DNA from: Myxococcota bacterium
GTDB taxonomy: Bacteria; Myxococcota_A; UBA796
Assembly: GCA_029251165.1 (NCBI GenBank)
Contig: JAQXDW010000101.1
Coordinates: 1-38,580 of the forward strand
Direction of reading: 5' to 3'
DNA: 38,580 bases
Shown: piece by piece, positions 31,650-38,580 of the stretch
Layout of the letters: each line of letters opens with the position of its first letter
Position numbering within the stretch: position 1 is the stretch's first letter
Notes under the pieces: generated by a model
Databases searched by the model: none
The model's input: only the letters and a program-made list of their open reading frames with translations
What the model was told of the DNA's origin: nothing
Translations under genes and position numbers: made by a program

Positions 31650-32795
31650 CTACTCCGGCCCCTCACCCAGCGCAGCGAAGAGGTGCTGGGTCAAGGCATC
31701 CGCAAGGTCGCGGGCCCTGCTGCTGGAGCCTTGCTGGCTGGCACGCATGGCCTCAGAGGCTGCCTCCGTGAGATTGGAGATGCCGAGGGCTGCCTCAAGA
31801 TCTTCAGTAGTCGCACCCTTGAGGGCAGCGATCCCTTCGCGCAAGCGCTGCTGATTCCAGGCGATAACGGCTGCACCCTGCGGACCCGAAGCAGCACCAT
31901 CACCAGGAATGACAGTGCCCAGCGGAGTGAGGGTGAGCTGATCTCCAGCAGCGATGATGTCGGAGAGCTCATCGGGTGGTGTTGCCGGCCAGCTGCGCAG
32001 ACTGTGCACCACCGCTACGAGGGCACGCAGTGACACTGGAATGCTGTCGCGGAGGATGTGCCCTAGGGCTGCATGGACCACGACAGCATTGGCTTCAGCG
32101 ATGGCATCCGTGTCCCGCTGCTGCGCGGGAAGGCGGCGGACCGTCCAGCCACGGCTTCGGAGGGTGATCAGCAGGTCATCGCCCGCCGTCATGTCGCCAT
32201 ACAGGCGCCCAACCGAAAGCCAGGTCTCCGCGCTGCCCCCCGACGGCGCGCGGATAACCTCAGCAGCAAACGAGTCGGCACCGACCGTGATCATCGGCGG
32301 GCGCTTGGGATCAAGCTGGAGGGCAATACAGCGCGCAGCGGTGAGGTAAATGACGCCCCTTGAGAGCTCATCCGCGCGGGGACGGATGCGCACCGTTCGA
32401 CTTGCAAGAAGATGAATGCCAGCCTCAAAAACCACTGCTCGAGGTTTCTCACGAAGCGACACCAGGGTAATCCGGTTGCCGTCTGGATCGCGCACGGTGA
32501 AGGCGGGCATGCCCATGAGACCGTCCTGGACATCGTGAACCAGGGCCGACTCAGAGACGCCCGAGCGCCACCTTGAGAGGTCTGCCACCCGCAGGCTCAG
32601 CGTGATCGCTGAGCCGCCAGCCTTGCCCGGAGTGAGCACAATCTCCGCAGTCCCCCGTGACACTGCGACCAGTCCCGCTGGCGTCCCTGAGAGCCGGGAG
32701 AAGCCAAGCTGATCGACATAGAACGCCACCAGACGCTCGACATCTGGAGTGGCAATCAAGACGGTGAGTCTGGGCAGGTGGGCGGGGTCGTTCAT
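31650..32795 (-). CDS. VOC-domain protein with long unknown C-terminal region
   Basis: 381 residues from ATG 32795. Residues 1-115 are a single VOC (glyoxalase/bleomycin-resistance) unit: RLTVLIATPDVERLVAFYVD, LGFSRL, then AFTVRDPDGNRITLVSL. Residues about 115-381 are not a second VOC domain. They begin with beta-rich sequence (VRIRPRADELSRGVIYLTAA), then an alpha/beta region (AAQQ- and Ala-rich helices, ITLRSRGWTVRRL), and end with a helical tail (ASEAMRASQQGSSSRARDLA). I recognise no family for this part. An odd fusion; possible roles are substrate binding by VOC coupled to regulation or protein contacts. Upstream is a 538-bp gap. Confidence 0.7.
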   Translation of the reverse strand: MNDPAHLPRLTVLIATPDVERLVAFYVDQLGFSRLSGTPAGLVAVSRGTAEIVLTPGKAGGSAITLSLRVADLSRWRSGVSESALVHDVQDGLMGMPAFTVRDPDGNRITLVSLREKPRAVVFEAGIHLLASRTVRIRPRADELSRGVIYLTAARCIALQLDPKRPPMITVGADSFAAEVIRAPSGGSAETWLSVGRLYGDMTAGDDLLITLRSRGWTVRRLPAQQRDTDAIAEANAVVVHAALGHILRDSIPVSLRALVAVVHSLRSWPATPPDELSDIIAAGDQLTLTPLGTVIPGDGAASGPQGAAVIAWNQQRLREGIAALKGATTEDLEAALGISNLTEAASEAMRASQQGSSSRARDLADALTQHLFAALGEGPE

Positions 32796-33333
32796 TGCAA
32801 GAACCTGTCTGCGAAGAGGGACTCGCTGAGGCCGGCGGTCGGCGCGCATGAGAGCCCCCGAGGCTGCACTGCCTGACCAGAGTCGGGGTGCCAAGGCGCG
32901 CCCCCCCAGCCAGCCTCAGGAACCACACGCGGCTTCCCCTCTCCGGCGTGGCCAGTCGAAGGATCCGTGAGTGTGGTTCTCATCGTCGGCTCTGCGGGCA
33001 TGAGGGGGACATGTCGATGACGAAAATCTACCGTGCGCATGCACATGCGATCAACTCAGGGGGGCGCCGCACCAGCACGGGCCAAGGCCACCTCCGGAGG
33101 CGAGCGGTGTACCGAACACAGATGGGACTTAAGCCGCACGTCCGAGGTAGCCTTGTCGACCGTCCAGAGCAGAACCAACCGGCACACAGGACTTGGGCAC
33201 GAGGCATGCCGACATCGGCCCACAATGCTCCAGCTTCCCTTCTCAAAAACCCCCAGCCTATCCCCACTATGGTGACCGTTGTGGAACGTTGGGTTATGAC
33301 GAGCTCCGCCGAAGAGCCGGCGGGAGGATGGTC
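32796..33333. other. 538-bp intergenic region upstream of mutA
   Basis: Divergent gap between the VOC gene and mutA. It has no reading frame with a recognisable product; the longest open frames run into mutA on the other frame. An inverted repeat CGCATG-CA-CATGCG (33036-33049) is the clearest element. I looked for a cobalamin riboswitch (B12 box and GCCACTG-like core) and saw none. A promoter for mutA-mutB-meaB must lie here but is not obvious. Confidence 0.5.
33036..33049. promoter_or_regulatory. Short inverted repeat upstream of mutA
   Basis: CGCATG (33036-33041), CA, CATGCG (33044-33049): two perfect 6-bp arms around a 2-nt centre, about 285 bp before the mutA start. It could be an operator for the mutase operon or the divergent VOC gene. 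Confidence 0.3.
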
Positions 33334-35175
33334 ATGGAAGAAGTTACGTTTCTCCCTGTCGATGTTGAGTCCTGGCAGCGCCAGGTTCTCAGCGAGCTGC
33401 GGGGACGGCCACTGAAGAAGCTGGACGCCCTCCTCCCTGGCGGACTCGCGATCCAACCGCTGTATACCGAGCGTCCGGACACTGTGATCCCCTCCGGCGT
33501 CGCAGGCTGGGAGCGCTGCCAGCGGCACGCCGGGACGACCGCTGGAGTGGCAGATCACATCGCAGAAGATCTGGCCAGCGGTGTCGAGGCCATCTGGCTG
33601 GTCCCCGGCCCGGCGCTGGATGGTGTCGAGGACTTCAGCGCCGCGCTGTTCGGCGCACACCGCATCCGACTGGACTCCAGCAGCAGCCTGGCGGCGGCGG
33701 CCGTCCTGCTCGCCAGCGATCTGTCCCTGACGGCTGATGGCGTCCGGCTCAGCATCGATCCGCTTGGTTCACTGGCAACGGGCACACTCCAGACCGATCT
33801 GGAGAATGCCTGGGGACAGCTGGCGGAGGCTGTCACTGGACTGTCCGCCCGGCTGCCTGGCGCGTGCGCGATCGGGCTCTCCACAGCGCCCTACCACCAC
33901 GCTGGCGCCACACCGCAGCAAGAGCTGGGTATCGCAGCCGCGAGCCTGGTCGAGACGCTTCGCGCGCTGGAGGCCGCCGGGATCGCACCGGAAGCGGTCG
34001 CAGAGAGCCTGGAGTGGTCGGTGCCGATGGGTCGAGACGTCTTCCTCAACATCGCACGGCTTCGCGCACTGCGCGCACTGCACGCCGCGATCTTCTCCGA
34101 GTGCGGTGTGTCCGGATCGGTCGCACGCATTCATGCTTTCAGTGCGCAGAGCACCCTGACCGCGCGTGATCCGTGGGTCAACCTGCTGCGGGTGACCACC
34201 CACAGCTACGCCGCGGTCCTCGGCGGGGCAGACAGCATCACCGCTGCCGCCCTCGACACTCCCTCCGGAGGCACCAGCGCGCTGGGTCGGCGCATCGCTC
34301 GGAACACGCAGATCATCCTCGATGAGGAGTGCCAGCTCGGCCATGTCATCGACCCGACTCGAGGCAGCTACTATGTCGAGTCCCTGACAAAGACGCTGCT
34401 GGAGGGGAGCTGGGAGCAGCTCCAGGACATCACCGCGCGCGGCGGCCTGAGCACGGTGCTGCTGGACGGCTCGCTGTCCGCAGCAATCGCCGAGAGCTGC
34501 AGTCAGCTCACCGCCGGACTCCGCACCCGCCGGATCCCCATCACCGGGGTCAGCGCGTTCCCGATCCTCGACCAAGAACAGCTCCCTGGCAGCGAGCCCG
34601 CTGTTGCTGTCGCTGTCGCTGCATATTCCGGCCCCACCGACCTCAATGCACTCATCGAGGCCGCCAAGAGCGGCGCTGCCCTCTCCGCACTCGAGGCTGC
34701 ACTGCGCGGCACCCCGCCAGCCATTACGCCGCTGCCGATCGTCCGAGAGGCCGCAGCATTTGAGGCACTGCGGGATCGGGTCGATGCGTTCATCGCTGCC
34801 GGCAATCCGCGTCCACGCGCCTTCCTCGCCAACATCGGCCCCCGTGCCGCCTGGACCCCGCGCGCGACCTTTGCCGCAAACCTCCTGGCAGCCGGCGGCA
34901 TCGCGGTCACAGAAGATGGTGGCACCGGAGAGGCGGGACCGGAGGATGCTGCGGCGATGCTCGCCGAGCGCAGCGGGGATTCTTCACTCGCCGTCATCTG
35001 CGGCACCGACACCGCCTACGCTTCCCACGGTCCCGCGATCGTCGCGGCGCTCTCGGGCTTCACGCTGCTCGCCGGAAGAGCGACGCTGCCCGGAGTCGAC
35101 CAACGCATCCACCTCGGCTGCGATGCGGTCGCGATCCTGACTGAATTGCTCGACGTTCTGGGGGTGACCCGATGA
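33334..35175 (+). CDS. mutA: Methylmalonyl-CoA mutase small (beta) subunit
   Basis: 613 residues from ATG 33334. GGGAGG at 33322-33327 gives 6-nt spacing to this ATG and no spacing to the in-frame ATG 33328, so 33334 is preferred. It aligns to the MutA subunit: KKLDALLPGGLAIQPLYT at the start, GRDVFLNIARLRALRALHA, DPWVNLLRVTTHSYAAVLGGADSI and LDEECQLGHVIDPTRGSYYV. The C-terminal cobalamin-like domain is present but lacks the DxHxxG motif, as is normal for the non-catalytic subunit. It pairs with MutB to isomerise methylmalonyl-CoA and succinyl-CoA in propionate or odd-chain fatty acid and amino acid metabolism. It overlaps mutB by ATGA. Confidence 0.95.
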   Translation: MEEVTFLPVDVESWQRQVLSELRGRPLKKLDALLPGGLAIQPLYTERPDTVIPSGVAGWERCQRHAGTTAGVADHIAEDLASGVEAIWLVPGPALDGVEDFSAALFGAHRIRLDSSSSLAAAAVLLASDLSLTADGVRLSIDPLGSLATGTLQTDLENAWGQLAEAVTGLSARLPGACAIGLSTAPYHHAGATPQQELGIAAASLVETLRALEAAGIAPEAVAESLEWSVPMGRDVFLNIARLRALRALHAAIFSECGVSGSVARIHAFSAQSTLTARDPWVNLLRVTTHSYAAVLGGADSITAAALDTPSGGTSALGRRIARNTQIILDEECQLGHVIDPTRGSYYVESLTKTLLEGSWEQLQDITARGGLSTVLLDGSLSAAIAESCSQLTAGLRTRRIPITGVSAFPILDQEQLPGSEPAVAVAVAAYSGPTDLNALIEAAKSGAALSALEAALRGTPPAITPLPIVREAAAFEALRDRVDAFIAAGNPRPRAFLANIGPRAAWTPRATFAANLLAAGGIAVTEDGGTGEAGPEDAAAMLAERSGDSSLAVICGTDTAYASHGPAIVAALSGFTLLAGRATLPGVDQRIHLGCDAVAILTELLDVLGVTR

Positions 35176-37307
35176 GCCGGATTCCCGACTTCTCCACGCT
35201 TCCGCTGCCGACTGTTGAGGCCGCAGCCAGCGCACCGACGACCTGGGACACCCCAGAGGGCATTCCGCTGCGGTCGGTCTACGACGCCTCCGATCTCGAT
35301 GACGTCGAGCACCTCGGCGGGATGCCAGGCTTCACGCCCTATGTCCGGGGTCCGTACACCACCATGTACGTGCGCCGCCCGTGGACCGTTCGGCAGTACG
35401 CCGGCTTCTCCACCGCCGAGGACTCCAACGCCTTCTACCGCCGCAACCTCGCGGCGGGCGCCCAGGGGCTCTCCATCGCCTTCGATCTGGCCACTCACCG
35501 TGGCTATGACTCCGATCACCCTCGGGTGGTCGGAGACGTCGGCATGGCGGGGGTCGCGATCGACTCCATCGCTGACATGCGCATCCTGTTCGACGGCATC
35601 CCGCTGGATCGAATGAGCGTGTCCATGACAATGAACGGCGCAGTGCTCCCCGTGCTGGCGCTGTACATCGTCGCCGCTGAGGAGCAGGGCGTCTCGCCTG
35701 CGGCGCTGAAGGGGACCATCCAGAACGACGTGCTCAAGGAGTTCATGGTCCGCAACACCTACATCTACCCGCCGGCCCCCTCGATGCGGATCATCTCCGA
35801 CATCTTCGCCTACACCTCCGCGAACATGCCGAAGTTCAACAGCATCTCGGTCTCTGGCTACCACATGCAGGAGGCCGGCGCGACGCCCGACATCGAGCTG
35901 GCCTACACCCTGGCGGACGGTCTGGAGTACATCCGGGCCGGCCTTGCAACCGGCCTGCACGTTGACGACTTTGCCCCACGAATTTCGTTCTTCTGGGCTG
36001 TGGGCATGAGCCACTACATGGAGATCGCCAAGCTGCGGGCCGCCCGGCTGCTCTGGGCGCGGCTGCTCAAGCCGTTCGAACCGAAGGATCCCCGCTCGCT
36101 GCGTCTGCGCACCCACTGTCAGACGTCTGGCTGGTCCCTGACCGCACAGGATGTCTACAACAACGTCGTGCGGACCTGCTCGGAGGCGCTGGCGGCGGTT
36201 CAGGGACACACCCAGTCGCTGCACACCAACTCGCTCGATGAGGCCCTCGCCCTCCCCACCGATGCCTCTGCCCGAATCGCTCGGAACACCCAGCTCCAGC
36301 TCCAGCAGGAGGCCGGGCTCACTCGACCGGCGGATCCATGGGGCGGTTCATACTTCATGGAGCGCCTCACCCACGACATCGCGGAGCGCGCCTGGTCGCA
36401 CATCGCGGAGATCGAAGAGCTGGGCGGCATGGTAAAGGCCATCGAGGCTGGACTGCCGAAGCTGCGCATCGAAGAGTCTGCGGCCCGCACCCAGGCGCGC
36501 ATCGACAGCGGTCGGCAGACCATCGTCGGCATCAACAAGCACCGGCTCAAGACACCCGAGAACATCGACGTGCTGGTGGTCAACAACGACGAGGTGCGCA
36601 CCGCACAGCTCGCTCGCCTCGCCACGCTGAAGGCCAGCCGCGACAGCGATGCGGTAGCCGCGACCCTGGCAGCCCTCACTGAGAGCGCCCGCTCCGGCGA
36701 GGGAAACCTGCTGGCGCTCTCCGTGGATGCAGCACGCGCAGGGGCGACCGTTGGTGAGATGTCCGATGCCCTCGAGGCTGCATTTGGCCGACACCAGGCC
36801 ACCCCGAAGAACCTCACCGGGGTCTACGCGCGCGAGGTCGGAGAGGACAACATGGCCATCAAGGGCATCCAGAATCGGGTCGCGAGCTTTGTCGAAGAGG
36901 AGGGGCGCCGCCCGAGAATCCTGGTCGCCAAGATGGGACAGGATGGACACGATCGCGGCCAGAAGGTCATCGCGACAGCCTTTGCAGACCTCGGCTTCGA
37001 TGTCGACGTCGGCCCGCTGTTCGCCACCCCCGATGAGACCGCTCGTCAGGCCGTCGAGAACGACGTGCATGTCGTCGGGGTCAGCTCGCTGGCTGCCGGA
37101 CACCTCACCCTCGTTCCAGCACTCAAGGCAGCGCTCGCCGCACAGGACCGGCCAGACATCCTCGTCGTGGTCGGTGGTGTGGTGCCACCGCAAGATTATG
37201 AGGCCCTCTACGCCGCCGGAGCCGCCGCGATCTTTGGGCCCGGCACGGTCATCTCTGAGGCTGCCGCAGGCCTGCTGGATGCCCTCCAGGCCGCCACGGA
37301 TGCCTAG
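35172..37307 (+). CDS. mutB: Methylmalonyl-CoA mutase large (alpha, catalytic) subunit
   Basis: 711 residues, typical length. The TIM-barrel part has FTPYVRGPYTTMYVRRPWT (near residue 56), RQYAGFSTAEDSNAFYRRNL, MSVSMTMNGAVLPVLAL and LRTHCQTSGWSLTAQDVYNN. The C-terminal B12-binding domain contains MGQDGHDRGQKV, with His593 as the cobalt ligand, and VVGVSSLAAGHLTL. It is the catalytic subunit that binds adenosylcobalamin and the CoA ester. GGGGGTGA before the ATG overlaps the mutA end. Its stop overlaps meaB by 8 nt, so all three are coupled. Confidence 0.97.
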   Translation: MSRIPDFSTLPLPTVEAAASAPTTWDTPEGIPLRSVYDASDLDDVEHLGGMPGFTPYVRGPYTTMYVRRPWTVRQYAGFSTAEDSNAFYRRNLAAGAQGLSIAFDLATHRGYDSDHPRVVGDVGMAGVAIDSIADMRILFDGIPLDRMSVSMTMNGAVLPVLALYIVAAEEQGVSPAALKGTIQNDVLKEFMVRNTYIYPPAPSMRIISDIFAYTSANMPKFNSISVSGYHMQEAGATPDIELAYTLADGLEYIRAGLATGLHVDDFAPRISFFWAVGMSHYMEIAKLRAARLLWARLLKPFEPKDPRSLRLRTHCQTSGWSLTAQDVYNNVVRTCSEALAAVQGHTQSLHTNSLDEALALPTDASARIARNTQLQLQQEAGLTRPADPWGGSYFMERLTHDIAERAWSHIAEIEELGGMVKAIEAGLPKLRIEESAARTQARIDSGRQTIVGINKHRLKTPENIDVLVVNNDEVRTAQLARLATLKASRDSDAVAATLAALTESARSGEGNLLALSVDAARAGATVGEMSDALEAAFGRHQATPKNLTGVYAREVGEDNMAIKGIQNRVASFVEEEGRRPRILVAKMGQDGHDRGQKVIATAFADLGFDVDVGPLFATPDETARQAVENDVHVVGVSSLAAGHLTLVPALKAALAAQDRPDILVVVGGVVPPQDYEALYAAGAAAIFGPGTVISEAAAGLLDALQAATDA

Positions 37308-38304
37308 ACGGCGGCTGACCGTGGCAGCGTACGTCGCCGGGGTCCGGGCAGGCAGCCGCGGCCGACTCGGCCAGGCGATTACCTTGGTCGAGAGCCGGCG
37401 TCCGGCAGACGGTGTGCTGGCCCAAGAAGTCCTCCGTCAGCTCCTCCCAGAGACCGGGCGATCTGTTCGGATCGGGCTGACCGGCGTCCCTGGTGTTGGA
37501 AAGAGCACCCTCATCGACAACCTCGGCATGCTGCTCATCGAGCAAGGACACCGAGTCGCGGTGCTGGCCGTGGATCCCTCATCGTCCCTGTCCGGCGGCA
37601 GCATTCTTGGCGACAAGACTCGGATGAGTCGCCTCTCGGTGGCCGATAAAGCCTTCATCCGCCCCTCCCCCAGCGGGCTGACGCTTGGAGGCGTCAGCCG
37701 ACGCACCCGCGAGGCCATGCTGCTGTGCGAAGCCGCCGGGTTCGATGTCATCATCGTGGAGACTGTCGGCGTCGGTCAGTCAGAGGTTGTGGTCTCCGAC
37801 ATGGTGGACTGCTTCACGGTGCTGATGCTGCCTGGAGCTGGAGACGAGTTGCAGGGAATCAAGAAGGGCATCCTGGAGCTTGCAGACATCGTCGCGGTGA
37901 ACAAAGCCGACGGCGATGGCGTGACTGCAGCGCGTCATGCGCTGAGAGAGTACAGCGCCGCGCTCCGCTACCTTCAGCCCCGCCACACATTCTGGCGACC
38001 GCGCACGCTCACCCTGTCCGGACTGACCGGCGCAGGACTCGAGGGACTGTGGGAAGCCATCCAAGCACACAGCGCCGCGCTCTCAAAGCACGGTGCGCTT
38101 CGAGAACTTCGAGACCAGCAGCGACTGCGCTGGATGTGGTCGATGATTGAGGACCGACTGCTGGACGACTTCCGGCGCGCGTCCTCTGTACAGGAAATGC
38201 GAGGGGTTCTGGAAGATGCGGTCAGCCAACGAAAAACGCCGCCAGGAGCAGCAGCAGATGCGCTCCTCGCAGCGTTCTACGGCGCGCATCACCGTAAGCA
38301 GTGA
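37300..38304 (+). CDS. meaB: Methylmalonyl-CoA mutase-associated GTPase MeaB
   Basis: 334 residues from ATG 37300. The G3E-type P-loop GVPGVGKST is at residues 62-70, followed by VAVLAVDPSS, VETVGVGQSE, LMLPGAGDELQGIKKGILEL and NKADGD (the N/TKxD base-specificity motif). This order is typical of MeaB/MMAA chaperone GTPases, which gate cofactor loading and protect the mutase from inactivation. A C-terminal helical dimerisation region follows. The gene is the last of the mutase operon and is followed by a hairpin. Confidence 0.95.
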   Translation: MPRRRLTVAAYVAGVRAGSRGRLGQAITLVESRRPADGVLAQEVLRQLLPETGRSVRIGLTGVPGVGKSTLIDNLGMLLIEQGHRVAVLAVDPSSSLSGGSILGDKTRMSRLSVADKAFIRPSPSGLTLGGVSRRTREAMLLCEAAGFDVIIVETVGVGQSEVVVSDMVDCFTVLMLPGAGDELQGIKKGILELADIVAVNKADGDGVTAARHALREYSAALRYLQPRHTFWRPRTLTLSGLTGAGLEGLWEAIQAHSAALSKHGALRELRDQQRLRWMWSMIEDRLLDDFRRASSVQEMRGVLEDAVSQRKTPPGAAADALLAAFYGAHHRKQ

Positions 38305-38340
38305 CGCGCTGAAGGACTGAGACGGACTGGAGTGACCAGA

Positions 38341-38369
38341 GAGGGGATGGCTCGTTGAAGCATCCCCTC
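38341..38369. terminator. Bidirectional hairpin terminator after meaB
   Basis: GAGGGGATG (38341-38349) and CATCCCCTC (38361-38369) form a perfect 9-bp stem with an 11-nt loop. It lies between the meaB stop and the convergent stop at 38374. T-tracts are weak, but symmetry and place fit a shared terminator. Confidence 0.6.
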
Positions 38370-38373
38370 AGGG

Positions 38374-38580
38374 CTAATCCAAGTCTTCGTCCCACTCTTC
38401 GTAGTTCTGCCAGTCATTGTTGTTGCGACCCCGACGGTTTCCACCGCCGCTCTTGTCGCTCCACTGGTCGTCAGACGGACGAGTCTTCTTCTTCTCGCGG
38501 TTCCGACGATCACCGCGACCAGGACCGCGATCCCAACCAGCCTCGTCTTCGCCACCGCCGCCGCCGCCGCCGCCGCCGCC
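38374..38580 (-). CDS. C-terminus of a Gly/Arg-rich, probably RNA-binding protein (partial)
   Basis: Only the last 68 residues are inside the window, with the stop (TAG) at 38376-38374. The visible part starts with ten Gly codons in a row, then EDEAGWDRGPGRGDRRN, REKKKTRPSDDQW, SGGGNRRGRNNN and an acidic/aromatic end NYEEWDEDLD. RG/RGG-like low-complexity tails are typical of RNA helicases, RRM-type RNA chaperones and other RNA-binding proteins in bacteria. The folded domain is outside the window, so the family is not known. The reading frame is supported by the clean stop and the composition. Confidence 0.65.
   Translation of the reverse strand, partial: GGGGGGGGGGEDEAGWDRGPGRGDRRNREKKKTRPSDDQWSDKSGGGNRRGRNNNDWQNYEEWDEDLD
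38551..38580. repeat. GCC trinucleotide repeat (poly-Gly codons)
   Basis: On the + strand the last 24 bases are eight perfect GCC units, preceded by GCC-ACC. On the coding (-) strand they are GGC codons for a Gly tract. The repeat runs to the window edge, so its full length is unknown. Confidence 0.85.

Noticed and set aside
32796..33333. Cobalamin riboswitch upstream of mutA
   Set aside because: I could not find the B12 box or the conserved core in either orientation.
33001..33415. Small plus-strand gene starting MSMTKIYRAHAHAI
   Set aside because: No ribosome site and it runs into mutA in a different frame; residues after the start look random.
35016..36224. 402-residue minus-strand open frame
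   Set aside because: Antisense to the mutase subunits; no domain.
38551..38580. CRISPR or tandem-repeat array
   Set aside because: It is a simple GCC codon repeat in a coding frame, without spacers.

Overview
The window is GC-rich, densely packed bacterial chromosome with no phage, transposase or CRISPR sequence that I can see. Several envelope proteins carry lipobox signals, which indicates a Gram-negative cell. An oxygen-dependent BluB, a type II NADH dehydrogenase and a heterodimeric methylmalonyl-CoA mutase suggest an aerobic or microaerobic heterotroph. Very short lipoprotein leaders and the gene mix would fit a Myxococcota-like (former deltaproteobacterial) lineage, but that placement is a guess.

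Layout. (1) 1-10.8 kb holds mixed envelope and housekeeping genes: a TauE/SafE permease (cut by the edge), a sulfatase-like lipoprotein without sulfatase catalytic residues, a CxxC membrane protein, NDH-2, a tyrosine-rich lipoprotein, a UlaG-like metallo-beta-lactamase-fold protein, a KirBac potassium channel, an ABC-F ATPase overlapping an EamA exporter, and an EF-hand protein with an N-terminal motif like those of contractile-injection-system cargo. (2) 10.9-16.9 kb is a tightly coupled minus-strand operon. Its distal part assembles the cobalamin nucleotide loop (cobU, cobS, an SDR with altered catalytic residues, a bluB-cobT fusion). Its proximal part is an odd set: a MazG-like protein without catalytic acids, a 61-residue membrane peptide, a YabN/borosin-type tetrapyrrole-methylase-fold enzyme and an unknown protein with a winged-helix-like tail. 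(3) 17.2-21.2 kb has a frameshifted small gene, then a five-gene minus-strand operon centred on two SPFH proteins, one membrane-anchored and one a lipoprotein, and then tRNA-Val(CAC) with a perfect hairpin terminator. (4) 21.5-29.5 kb carries accessory metabolism: an NmrA-like/DUF1772/membrane protein operon, an M13 metallopeptidase lipoprotein, an AraC regulator divergent from a Tat-type lipoprotein with an inverted repeat between them, a TspO-related membrane protein and an SDR. (5) 29.7-32.8 kb has a bestrophin channel, an ECF sigma/anti-sigma pair and a VOC-domain protein. (6) 33.3-38.3 kb is the methylmalonyl-CoA mutase operon mutA-mutB-meaB, followed by a convergent terminator and the C-terminus of a Gly/Arg-rich protein.

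The cobalamin operon and the mutase operon are functionally linked. Methylmalonyl-CoA mutase needs adenosylcobalamin, MeaB protects and loads it, and CobU/CobS/CobT/BluB complete the cofactor with a dimethylbenzimidazole lower ligand. Corrin-ring synthesis, adenosyltransferase and propionyl-CoA carboxylase genes are not in the window. The most unusual parts are the proximal operon at 14.6-16.9 kb, the EF-hand protein at 10.1 kb and the mixed IM/lipoprotein SPFH operon.
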